Assembly (NCBI GenBank): GCA_041649615.1
Contig: JBAZMT010000022.1
Location: 1-13,577, forward strand
DNA: 13,577 bases
Direction of reading: 5' to 3'
Source of the DNA: JALOAR01 sp041649615
GTDB taxonomy: Bacteria; Patescibacteriota; Minisyncoccia; UBA6257; Colwellbacteraceae
Positions 6,833 through 13,265 of the stretch are shown piece by piece (the first letter of the stretch is position 1; every line of letters begins with the position of its first letter). The translations under genes were made by a program, and so were the position numbers. The notes beneath the pieces are model-generated. The model ran no database searches. It had not been told where the DNA came from and saw nothing but the letters and a program-made list of their open reading frames with translations.

Positions 6833-7852
6833 TTATTTTATCCTATCTTTGACTATTTTTAAGGTTTTGTACCGAGAAGAGCCGTCAAAGTCTCGCTTAT
6901 ATAAAGCCCCTTCCGAGGCGCCAATGTGCTCCACAACCGAGGCGGAGTTTGCCGTGGCAAGCCTTATGGCGTATTCCAGCTTGTCTGTGTCGCATCCGCA
7001 TTCGCCACGTTCGGCTTTAGCCCGAATAAGACCGGCAATAAATCCGGCTCCGTATGCGTCTCCCGCTCCCGTCCGATCTTCCATTTTCTTCTCCTTGAAT
7101 ATTCCCGTCTTAAAAACGTGACTTCCGTCTGAAACGACCGATCCTTTGCTTCCTCTCGTAATGGCAACTATTCCGGGTACCAGTTTGTCAATCGCTTTAA
7201 ATATTTCAAGCCTTTCGGAAAAAGGAACCCCCGTAAGTTCCGCCGCTTCGCCCTCGTTTAAAACAAGAAAATCGGTGTATTTAAGGTTCGCGAGCAGCTG
7301 TTTTTTTCCGTCACGCAAATGTTTCATAGTCGGATTGAGGGCGAGTTTTACGCCCATTTCTCGTGATTTTTTGGCGATTATGGGAAAAAGTTTGTACGAA
7401 TCGCCGGAAAGAGAAACGTACCACCACTTCGCTCTTATTTTTTTTAAGTCCAAGTCCGAAATTGTAAGAGCGGCGCCCGATCCCTGATACGTAATAATGG
7501 ACCGTTCCCCGTGTTCCAAGAGCACGGCTGACCTAGAAGTCATGGCATCACCGTCCCAGACCACGAATTTATCTTTTATGCCCTCTTCTTGCAGCCGGTT
7601 ATAGATCATCTGTCCCGCGATGTCTCCTCCTAATTTTATGGCCGTGGCAACGCGAAGACCCTGCCGCTTAAACGTAACCGCCGTATTAACGGCGTTTCCG
7701 CCCGTGGTTATGAGCGATTTTATAGCCGAAAATTTTTCACCCAAAGGAATTATCATCGCGCTGCCGAGCGACGAGTCCCACGGACGCAAAGGAAACTCCG
7801 TTTCAAGAAAGAAATCAACGGTTGAAGAGCCGATCGTAATAACGTCAAGCAT
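6833..7852 (-). CDS. PfkB/ribokinase-family carbohydrate kinase
   Basis: An ATP-dependent sugar or sugar-phosphate kinase of the ribokinase fold. Motifs: the first glycine signature TGGNAVNTAV (51-60), the NEGEAAELTGV segment (200-210) with the conserved Asn and Glu, VAITRGSKGSV (230-240), and the second signature DRTGAGDAYGAGF (260-272) with the GAGD anion hole and catalytic Asp (D266); numbering counts a TTG codon just before the ATG. An ATG at 7850-7852 is taken as the start; a TTG at 7853-7855 would add one residue. Substrate is unclear: fructose-6-phosphate, sedoheptulose-7-phosphate, ribose, fructose or a nucleoside are all possible in this family. The setting, between transketolase and an aldolase, favours a sugar phosphate (inference). 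A palindromic element separates it from the transketolase genes, so it may have a separate level of expression. It ends 4 bp before the unknown 410-residue gene. Confidence 0.88.
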   Translation of the reverse strand: MLDVITIGSSTVDFFLETEFPLRPWDSSLGSAMIIPLGEKFSAIKSLITTGGNAVNTAVTFKRQGLRVATAIKLGGDIAGQMIYNRLQEEGIKDKFVVWDGDAMTSRSAVLLEHGERSIITYQGSGAALTISDLDLKKIRAKWWYVSLSGDSYKLFPIIAKKSREMGVKLALNPTMKHLRDGKKQLLANLKYTDFLVLNEGEAAELTGVPFSERLEIFKAIDKLVPGIVAITRGSKGSVVSDGSHVFKTGIFKEKKMEDRTGAGDAYGAGFIAGLIRAKAERGECGCDTDKLEYAIRLATANSASVVEHIGASEGALYKRDFDGSSRYKTLKIVKDRIK

Positions 7853-7875
7853 CAAGAGAATTTTAACACTTTCTT

Positions 7876-7936
7876 TGTCATTCCCGCGAAGGCGGGAATC
7901 TATATTAATATAGACCCCCGCTTCGCGGGGGTGACA
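7876..7936. repeat. Three-hairpin palindromic intergenic element
   Basis: A 61-bp unit bounded by TGTCA (7876-7880) and its complement TGACA (7932-7936). Inside are three consecutive inverted repeats: ATTCCCGC-GAAG-GCGGGAAT (7880-7899), the perfect 16-bp palindrome TCTATATTAATATAGA (7899-7914), and CCCCCGC-TTC-GCGGGGG (7915-7931). The ATTCCCGC...GCGGGAAT motif resembles REP-like or miniature-transposon repeats found in multiple copies in many bacterial genomes. It fills almost all of the gap between tktC and pfkB. No U-run follows either GC stem, so it is not a classical terminator, although such stems can protect mRNA ends or attenuate transcription. Confidence 0.85.
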
Positions 7937-7944
7937 GTATTGTA

Positions 7945-8943
7945 CTATTTTCTTTTAATTACGTGCTTTGCGGCGCGAACAATGTCTTTTGCAGACATTC
8001 CGTATTTTTGAATAAGTTCTTGCGGATTTCCCGATTCGCCGAATGTGTCCTGCATTCCGATAAATTCTTGCGGGGTCGGTCTTTCTTTTGCAAGCAGTTC
8101 GGCGATGGCGCTTCCGAGTCCTCCAATCACAGAGTGATCTTCAACCGAAACGAAAGCGCCGCATTTTTTCGCCATTTCCAAGATTTTAACTTCGTCCAAA
8201 GGTTTTATGGTATGAACGTTCAAAACAACGGAACCGATATCTTCGCGCTCAAGCGCTTCGGCGGCAAGAAGCGCGTTCCCGACAAAGGGGCCGCAAGCGG
8301 CGATACAGACCTGAGGAAGGCGGGCTTTTTTCTTTTTACCGTCCGCGGAATTCCAGAAAATTTCGGCTTTCCCCGGAATAAAAGGCGTTTTACCGGTTGT
8401 TATGATCGGCGTTTTTTCGCGCACCAGTCTAAGATAAACCGGTCCCCACATTTTGGCGGCGGCAATGGTCGCTTTTTTCGCTTCAACGGCGTCGCAAGGA
8501 ACAATCACCTTCATATTGGGCATCACTCTCATGGTCGCGATGTCTTCTATCGCCTGGTGGGTCGCGCCGTCGGGACCTGTCATAATACCCGCGTGGTGGC
8601 CCGCGATTTTAACGTTTGAGTCGTTATAAGCGATGGTCGTTCTTATCTGCTCCCAATTGCGGCCCGGAGAAAAAGCGGCGTAAGAGGCGATAAAAGGAAT
8701 TTTCCCGCTGATGCCAAAACCGGCGGCAATCGCGGCCATTCCTTGTTCGGCAACGCCAACGTTAAAAAATCTTTCGGGAAATTTTTCGGCAAATTTATTG
8801 CATCTCGTTGATTCGGTCACGTCTCCCGCGAGAACGACAATGTCTTTGTTCTTTTCTCCTTCTTCCACCAAAGCTTCACCGAATCCGTTCCGGATGGCGT
8901 CCGTTTCTTTTTCCCAGGATTCGTTTAAATATTCCTTAAGCAT
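7945..8943 (-). CDS. Transketolase, C-terminal subunit (pyrimidine-binding and C domains)
   Basis: The second half of a split transketolase, 332 residues. Transketolase moves two-carbon ketol units between sugar phosphates in the non-oxidative pentose phosphate pathway, using thiamine diphosphate. FGEALVEEG and VLAGDVTEST open the pyrimidine-binding domain. RFFNVGVAEQGMAAIAAGF carries the conserved glutamate (E66 in AEQ) that activates the cofactor. GPDGATHQAIEDIATMRVMPNM (123-144) is the usual substrate and cofactor loop, and the C-terminal domain follows from about 205 (CIAACGPFVGNALLAAEAL). Its ATG lies within the end of the N-subunit gene (8-base overlap), suggesting coupled translation and equal amounts. 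1-deoxyxylulose-5-phosphate synthase shares the fold but is one longer chain, so transketolase is preferred. It ends in TAG. Confidence 0.92.
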   Translation of the reverse strand: MLKEYLNESWEKETDAIRNGFGEALVEEGEKNKDIVVLAGDVTESTRCNKFAEKFPERFFNVGVAEQGMAAIAAGFGISGKIPFIASYAAFSPGRNWEQIRTTIAYNDSNVKIAGHHAGIMTGPDGATHQAIEDIATMRVMPNMKVIVPCDAVEAKKATIAAAKMWGPVYLRLVREKTPIITTGKTPFIPGKAEIFWNSADGKKKKARLPQVCIAACGPFVGNALLAAEALEREDIGSVVLNVHTIKPLDEVKILEMAKKCGAFVSVEDHSVIGGLGSAIAELLAKERPTPQEFIGMQDTFGESGNPQELIQKYGMSAKDIVRAAKHVIKRK

Positions 8944-9784
8944 TTTTTCTCTTCTTATTTATCTCCTCTAAGGCAATATTCGCCTCTTTTCCGTTCGGCA
9001 CTTTTCCGTGCCATAAGTAATTATTTTCCATAAAACTCACTCCTTTCCCGGGAATCGTATGGGCGATAATCACGGTCGGACGCTCAAAAACGGCTTTTGC
9101 TTCATTTGCGGCCGATATAATTTCGTAAGGACTGTGTCCGTCTATCTCAAGCACGTACCAGCCGAAAGAAATATATTTGTCGCGAAGCGGTTCCAAGGGC
9201 ATAACGTCTTCCGTATGTCCGTCTATTTGGATGTTGTTTCTGTCCACGATGAGGGTGAGATTGTTTATCCTCATTTTTCCGGCAAACATCGCGGTTTCCC
9301 AATGATTTCCCTCGTCGTGTTCCCCATCGGAAGTGATGCAATACGTCCGCCATTTTTTGCCGTCCAGTTTTGCGGTAAGAGAAACGCCGATCGCCTGTCC
9401 CAAGCCCGTTCCTAAAGGACCCGAGGTCGTTTCAACTCCTTTTAACGAAGTTCTATGAGGGTGTCCTTGCAGACGCGAGCCGATTTTTCTCAAAGTCCAA
9501 AGTTCTTTCATGGGAAAATAGCCGGCTATCGCCATTGCGGCGTATCGTGCAGGACATATATGTCCGTTTGAAAGAATCAGCCTGTCTCGTTCTTCCCAAT
9601 TAGGATTCTCTGGGTCGTGATTTAAAATATGAAAATAAAGAGAAGCAAAAACGTCCGCCATACCCAAGGGGCCGGCGGAGTGTCCCGATCCCGATTCCGT
9701 GAGCATTTTAATTACCTCGCTTCTGATTTCCCTCGCTTTATCTTCAATAAATTTCAGTTTATCTTCGGTAATTTCTTGCGTCAT
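8936..9784 (-). CDS. Transketolase, N-terminal subunit (thiamine diphosphate-binding domain)
   Basis: The first half of the split transketolase, 282 residues. ESGSGHSAGPLGMADVFASLYF (30-51), SNGHICPARYA (72-82, conserved H75) and LQGHPHRT give the active-site histidines. TTSGPLGTGLGQAIGVSLTAKL (119-140) is the glycine-rich cofactor loop. SDGEHDEGNHWE through LIVDRNN (152-184) is the thiamine diphosphate and metal-binding motif, which here begins SDGE where most family members have GDGE. The start at 9784 overlaps the rpe stop by four bases (ATGA), and the end overlaps the C-subunit by eight. Split transketolases are common in archaea and in CPR bacteria. No Shine-Dalgarno is seen, in keeping with coupled translation. 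Confidence 0.92.
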   Translation of the reverse strand: MTQEITEDKLKFIEDKAREIRSEVIKMLTESGSGHSAGPLGMADVFASLYFHILNHDPENPNWEERDRLILSNGHICPARYAAMAIAGYFPMKELWTLRKIGSRLQGHPHRTSLKGVETTSGPLGTGLGQAIGVSLTAKLDGKKWRTYCITSDGEHDEGNHWETAMFAGKMRINNLTLIVDRNNIQIDGHTEDVMPLEPLRDKYISFGWYVLEIDGHSPYEIISAANEAKAVFERPTVIIAHTIPGKGVSFMENNYLWHGKVPNGKEANIALEEINKKRKNA

Positions 9785-10428
9785 AATGATTTAAGTTTTG
9801 AGTAGGCGGATTTAGGATTAGGCGCGTTAAAAATATAACTTCCGGAAAGAGCAATATCGGCACCCGCTTCCTTTAATATCGGGATATTTTCCGGATCAAT
9901 GCCTCCGTCAACCTCAATTATAGCAGAGGATAATTTGTCTTTCAGAGATTTTATTTTTTCAATTGTTCCTTCCCTCATTTTTTGTCCCGAAGGTCCCGGT
10001 GGAACGGCTAATATTTGGAATTCGGGAAAATCATCCTCATATTCAATCGCTTTTTCAACCGATTCGTTTGGCGGAATGGAAAGGCAGGGAACAATGTTTT
10101 TTTCTCGGCAAAGTTTGGCGATATTTTTCACGTCTTCCTCGCAGTCGATCGGCACCGATACTTTTTTAACGAGCGGCGCCCATTTTTCTATTTCGGCCGA
10201 CGGTTTCTGTACCATAAGATGTATTCCTATTTGAAAATTTAAATTGTTTTCGGAAATAAATATTTTCAAAGAATCCGGATCGTTCCATTCCGGTTTTATT
10301 GCGTATTTTCCGTCTGAAATATCAATGTGAATTTTCTTCGGAGAGTCGGATAAAAATTCGTTCGCTTTGAGAAGTTTTTCTTTTACGCACGAAAAGTCAT
10401 CGCAATTTATAACGGGGATTATTTCCAT
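9781..10428 (-). CDS. rpe: Ribulose-phosphate 3-epimerase family protein (divergent)
   Basis: A 215-residue TIM-barrel protein expected to interconvert ribulose 5-phosphate and xylulose 5-phosphate. All four metal ligands of the family are present: H34 and D36 in KIHIDISDG, H70 in GIHLMVQKP, and D174 in IEVDGGID. GSYIF (196-200) matches the C-terminal phosphate-binding GSAIF. Two usual segments differ: the N-terminal APSILSAD is replaced by IPVINCDD, and the flexible MTVNPGFGGQ loop is ILAVPPGPSGQK (139-150), losing the Asn and Phe but keeping a Pro-Gly core. Position between rpiB and transketolase strongly supports the pathway. The substrate could be a related sugar phosphate. It starts 6 bp after rpiB ends and overlaps the transketolase gene by four bases; it stops with TGA. 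Confidence 0.85.
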   Translation of the reverse strand: MEIIPVINCDDFSCVKEKLLKANEFLSDSPKKIHIDISDGKYAIKPEWNDPDSLKIFISENNLNFQIGIHLMVQKPSAEIEKWAPLVKKVSVPIDCEEDVKNIAKLCREKNIVPCLSIPPNESVEKAIEYEDDFPEFQILAVPPGPSGQKMREGTIEKIKSLKDKLSSAIIEVDGGIDPENIPILKEAGADIALSGSYIFNAPNPKSAYSKLKSL

Positions 10429-10434
10429 TTGAAC

Positions 10435-10896
10435 TCATAAAGATTTTACTTTTTCTTCAATATCCCTGATTTTCGCGATCCGTCTCATGTGCCGCACGTC
10501 TTTGGAAAAAGGGGTCTGAAACCAAGTGGCGAGTATCGTTTTTGCGGTATTGTCGTCTAAAAATTCCGAGGCTAACGCCAAAACGTTTGTGTCATCGTCA
10601 TTTCGGCTCAAATAAGCCTGATCAGGAGTCATAACGAGAGCCGAACGGACGCGCGGAAATTTGTTCGCGACTATATCGGCGCCGACTCCCGATCCGCAAA
10701 TGACTATCCCTTTGCTTCCGTCAGGATTGGCGCTGACTTTTTCCGCAACGAGCGAAATAAAATCGGGGTAATCATCATCCGGAACGAGATTTGCGTTTCC
10801 TAAATCGGAAACGGAGTATCCGTTGTCTTTCAAATACTGTTTAATGGACTCTTTGAGGTTGAATCCTCTGTGGTCCGATCCGATATAAATTACCAT
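10435..10896 (-). CDS. rpiB: Ribose-5-phosphate isomerase B / LacAB family isomerase
   Basis: A 153-residue member of the RpiB/LacA/LacB family, expected to interconvert ribose 5-phosphate and ribulose 5-phosphate. IGSDHRGFNLK at the N-terminus (D8, H9), DDDYPDF (40-46), and GIVICGSGVGADIVANKFP (63-81) with the catalytic cysteine C67 are as in the family. AYLSRNDDDTNVLALA (94-109) matches the E. coli segment LSRQHNDTNVLA, except that the active-site histidine is aspartate (D100). Normal RpiB length is about 150. A basic C-terminal segment, RHMRRIAKI, provides the usual phosphate-binding arginines. It lies between a membrane protein (9 bp upstream) and rpe (6 bp downstream), and ends in TGA. 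Whether the His-to-Asp change alters the substrate is open. Confidence 0.9.
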   Translation of the reverse strand: MVIYIGSDHRGFNLKESIKQYLKDNGYSVSDLGNANLVPDDDYPDFISLVAEKVSANPDGSKGIVICGSGVGADIVANKFPRVRSALVMTPDQAYLSRNDDDTNVLALASEFLDDNTAKTILATWFQTPFSKDVRHMRRIAKIRDIEEKVKSL

Positions 10897-10905
10897 TTTT
10901 CTGGT

Positions 10906-11742
10906 TTATGGCCGCGATTTCGTAATTTGTTCAATAAGAGCGTTTCCAATCGCCTTTAGAATAGTGGGCATAAATACCAGAATCGCAATAGTAAGGGCCG
11001 AAACGATAATTATGCCGATTATCGCGATTGCCTTTATCCATCCTTTTTTCTTTGGCGAAGACGAGGCAACTTCCGGTCTCTTTTCTTTCAAGTCTTTATA
11101 CAGCCTCCAGGAAAAACAAAGGCCGATGGGAGCGATGACAAACGCGTTCAATAAACTGTTAAAAGGTTCTTTGATAACGATTGATGAAACTATAAGCGCG
11201 CCTATCGTGATGAGCCCCAAGAGAAGATGTCTTCCGACCACCGGCCAGAAATACCCTCTTACGTAATCTATGCTTCTTTTAAGCGCGCTGAATCCTTTTT
11301 TACCTTCATCCATGAATACGCGGGATGAAAAAATGATAAACATGGATATTATCGCTCCCGGGAAGAAGAGCAAAAGAGATCCGGGAAAAACGATGCAGAA
11401 TGAGAGAATCGCTATCCAAAGGAAAGACTTAAAATTACTTCGGATAAATCTAAACGATTCTTTGACGCCCGCTCCGTCTTTCATGGAAAAAATAAAAGCG
11501 CCCTGCACAAAGCAAATCGCGAGAATAAAGATGGCCGTTCCGATAGTCCCGAATATCGTCCCGACTACGGTGTTTGACAGTCCCAATAAAAAACCGAATA
11601 AAGCAAGAAGGGGTAAAACAACGCTTACGGCAAGAGAGATGGCCGAAAGGGCGGCGATCGTCTTAAAACGCGATTTGTAATCAACTAGCGATTCTTTGAA
11701 GAGCAAACCGAAAGATTTTAATTTTAATGCGGTTTTTTCCAT
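10906..11742 (-). CDS. Polytopic membrane protein of unknown function
   Basis: A 278-residue integral membrane protein with about six or seven hydrophobic segments: near 28-54, 60-85, 106-126, 128-140, 168-190, 195-212 and 235-260. The general build (a soluble ~25-residue start, glycine- and serine-rich helices, ALKRSIDYVRGYFWPVVGRHLLLG at 153-176) resembles the membrane domain attached to some glycerophosphodiester phosphodiesterases and similar uncharacterised multi-pass proteins, but I cannot assign it to a family with certainty. A lysine-rich loop (PEVASSSPKKKGW) precedes the last helix. It lies two bases after gap and 9 bp before rpiB, so it is co-transcribed with sugar-phosphate enzymes. 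Transport of a substrate of that pathway is conceivable, but nothing in the sequence shows a transporter signature. No Shine-Dalgarno; the ATG follows an A-rich stretch. Confidence 0.75.
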   Translation of the reverse strand: MEKTALKLKSFGLLFKESLVDYKSRFKTIAALSAISLAVSVVLPLLALFGFLLGLSNTVVGTIFGTIGTAIFILAICFVQGAFIFSMKDGAGVKESFRFIRSNFKSFLWIAILSFCIVFPGSLLLFFPGAIISMFIIFSSRVFMDEGKKGFSALKRSIDYVRGYFWPVVGRHLLLGLITIGALIVSSIVIKEPFNSLLNAFVIAPIGLCFSWRLYKDLKEKRPEVASSSPKKKGWIKAIAIIGIIIVSALTIAILVFMPTILKAIGNALIEQITKSRP

Positions 11743-11744
11743 TT

Positions 11745-12764
11745 TTATTTGATATTTTTTACGGCAAGAAAGACATGCGACAATAAAGTTTCCACGTATC
11801 CCGCTTCATTATCATACCACGCAAGAATCTTAACCAAATTTCCGCCGACAACTTTGGTAAATTGCGCATCAACAATGGAGGCAAAAGGTGACCCGATGAT
11901 ATCTGATGAAACCAGCGGCTCGTCCGAAACGGATAAAAGGTTTTTAAATCTGGGTGTTTCAGCCGCTTTGCGCAAAATGTCGTTTATTTCTTCCGCCGTT
12001 ACGTCGCGTTTGGCGACAAACGTGATATCGGCGATGGATCCGGTAACGGAAGGAACTCTAATAGCTATGCCGTCAAATTTTCCTTCAAGCTCCTTAATCG
12101 CTCTCGTTACGGACAAGGCGGCGCCGGTAGTTGAAGGAATTATGTTTTGAGCGGCGGCGCGACCTCTCCTGAAATCGCTTCCTTTGACGGGTGCGTCAAC
12201 CAAAGCTTGAGTTGCTGTATAAGCATGAACGGTATTTAACATCGCCTTTTCTATTCCCGGATTTTCCGAAAGAATGGCAATGACGGGAGAAGCGGCGTTT
12301 GTCGTGCAACTGCCGTTTGAAGTTATGTCGCAAGTGGCGGATTCGGATTCGTTTACTCCCAAAAGCACCGTCTTCCCCATTGTTCCGTCGGGGTCTTTCG
12401 CCGGAGCGGTGATAATGACTCTTTTCGCGCCAGCTTTAAGGTGAGCGGAAGCTTTTTCATAAGACTCAAACGCGCCGGTTGATTCAATGGCTACGTCTAT
12501 TTCCAAATTCCCCCACGGAAGCTCGGAAGGCTCTTTAACTTGAAGAAATTTTATCTTTTTACCGTCAACGATGAGATTCTCTCCGTCTGTTTTAACGTCG
12601 TGATTAAAAGCACGATAAACCGTGTCGTATTTCAGAAGATAAGCGAGATTGTCCAAATTTCCCAGATCGTTTACGGCGACAATTTCCATATCTTCCCGAC
12701 CGAATGCCGCGCGGAAAAACAGGCGGCCGATGCGCCCAAAACCGTTAATAGCTATCTTTGCCAT
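11745..12764 (-). CDS. gap: Glyceraldehyde-3-phosphate dehydrogenase, type I
   Basis: A 339-residue phosphorylating GAPDH that converts glyceraldehyde 3-phosphate, NAD and phosphate into 1,3-bisphosphoglycerate and NADH. Residues 1-13 are the dinucleotide-binding start INGFGRIGR; aspartate D33 (AVNDLGN) favours NAD. The active site SNGSCTTNAASP contains the nucleophile C153, with H180 (NTVHAYTATQ) as its partner. The second cysteine common four residues after the nucleophile is alanine (A157). SDFRRGRAAAQNIIPSTTGAA (196-216) is the usual phosphate-binding region and WYDNEAGY (316-323) the C-terminal signature. It is the first gene of the long leftward sugar-phosphate run. A perfect -10 box ends six bases before its ATG, so the message is probably leaderless. 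The next gene starts two bases after its stop. Confidence 0.95.
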   Translation of the reverse strand: MAKIAINGFGRIGRLFFRAAFGREDMEIVAVNDLGNLDNLAYLLKYDTVYRAFNHDVKTDGENLIVDGKKIKFLQVKEPSELPWGNLEIDVAIESTGAFESYEKASAHLKAGAKRVIITAPAKDPDGTMGKTVLLGVNESESATCDITSNGSCTTNAASPVIAILSENPGIEKAMLNTVHAYTATQALVDAPVKGSDFRRGRAAAQNIIPSTTGAALSVTRAIKELEGKFDGIAIRVPSVTGSIADITFVAKRDVTAEEINDILRKAAETPRFKNLLSVSDEPLVSSDIIGSPFASIVDAQFTKVVGGNLVKILAWYDNEAGYVETLLSHVFLAVKNIK

Positions 12765-12770
12765 GGGCTA

Positions 12771-12776
12771 ATTATA
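12771..12776 (-). promoter_or_regulatory. -10 box of the gap operon promoter, leaderless start
   Basis: Perfect TATAAT on the minus strand (12771-12776). The seventh base after it is the A of the gap ATG (12764), where transcription would be expected to begin. The -35 region is weak (TAGTTT at 17 bp, 12794-12799), so the promoter may need an activator or tolerate a poor -35. Confidence 0.6.
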
Positions 12777-12823
12777 GCTTATTTTTATGCCCCAAACTAA
12801 TCCAAATAATGGTGTTTTAATTT

Positions 12824-12854
12824 ATGTAAATATGATGATCGTCACTATTTACAT
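12824..12854. repeat. Inverted repeat upstream of gap
   Basis: ATGTAAATA (12824-12832) and its exact complement TATTTACAT (12846-12854) flank 13 bases containing a near-palindrome, TGATGATCGTCA. It starts directly after the stop codon of the DUF192 gene and lies about 60-90 bp upstream of gap. There is no U-run in the leftward direction, so it is either a weak terminator or mRNA end-stem for the preceding genes, or an operator for the gap promoter. Confidence 0.5.
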
Positions 12855-13265
12855 TTAGTAGGTAATTTTACCACTATCCGGTATTTTGTTTTTTCTGCTG
12901 AAAGTCTGGCACGCTTCAAGCGCTGCATCAACGTTCCCCGGAGAAGGGACGAACGGCGTTCCCGGCGGAATATTTTTAGAAACCGCGATTATGCGTCCGT
13001 TTTTTATCCAAAAGATGTTTATGGGAAACTGCATTCCCACGGTCCAGAAAATTTTTCTCGTAGGGATCAGAAACCGGAATAGCATCGCGTTCCCTTCTTT
13101 TTGGTTCTTCTTGCCTATAAGCCCCGCGATTTTACTCGCGAGAGACCGAGCTTCGTTAACCTTTATCCGTTTTCTTCCGATCATAATGTTCGTTTCCTCT
13201 GGAGGCGGAAGAAACATTATTATGACGGTTAGCGCCGCTGATGAAATTACAAAGAAAAATATCAC
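12855..13265 (-). CDS. DUF192 family protein with N-terminal membrane segment
   Basis: A 136-residue protein. Residues 1-20 are hydrophobic (VIFFFVISSAALTVIIMFLP, starting with GTG) and form a signal or membrane anchor. The core matches the DUF192 pattern: MLFRF, FWTVGMQFPINIFWIKNGRIIAV (73-95) in place of the usual FWMKNMRFPLDIIFID, then PPGTPFVPSPGNVDAALEA. The function of the family is not established; members are small, mostly exported beta proteins. The GTG start overlaps the TGA stop of the upstream methyltransferase gene by four bases (GTGA), supporting coupled translation. A start at the internal ATG (residue 17) would remove the membrane segment and is less likely. Most DUF192 proteins end in a glycine-aspartate motif; here the end is KIPDSGKITY, a recognisable variant. 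Confidence 0.8.
   Translation of the reverse strand: MIFFFVISSAALTVIIMFLPPPEETNIMIGRKRIKVNEARSLASKIAGLIGKKNQKEGNAMLFRFLIPTRKIFWTVGMQFPINIFWIKNGRIIAVSKNIPPGTPFVPSPGNVDAALEACQTFSRKNKIPDSGKITY

Noticed and set aside
7963..8619. Rightward 218-codon ORF opposite the transketolase C subunit
   Set aside because: The minus strand encodes a clear transketolase. The antisense frame is Phe/Arg/Asn-rich with no recognisable motif, as expected for a shadow frame.
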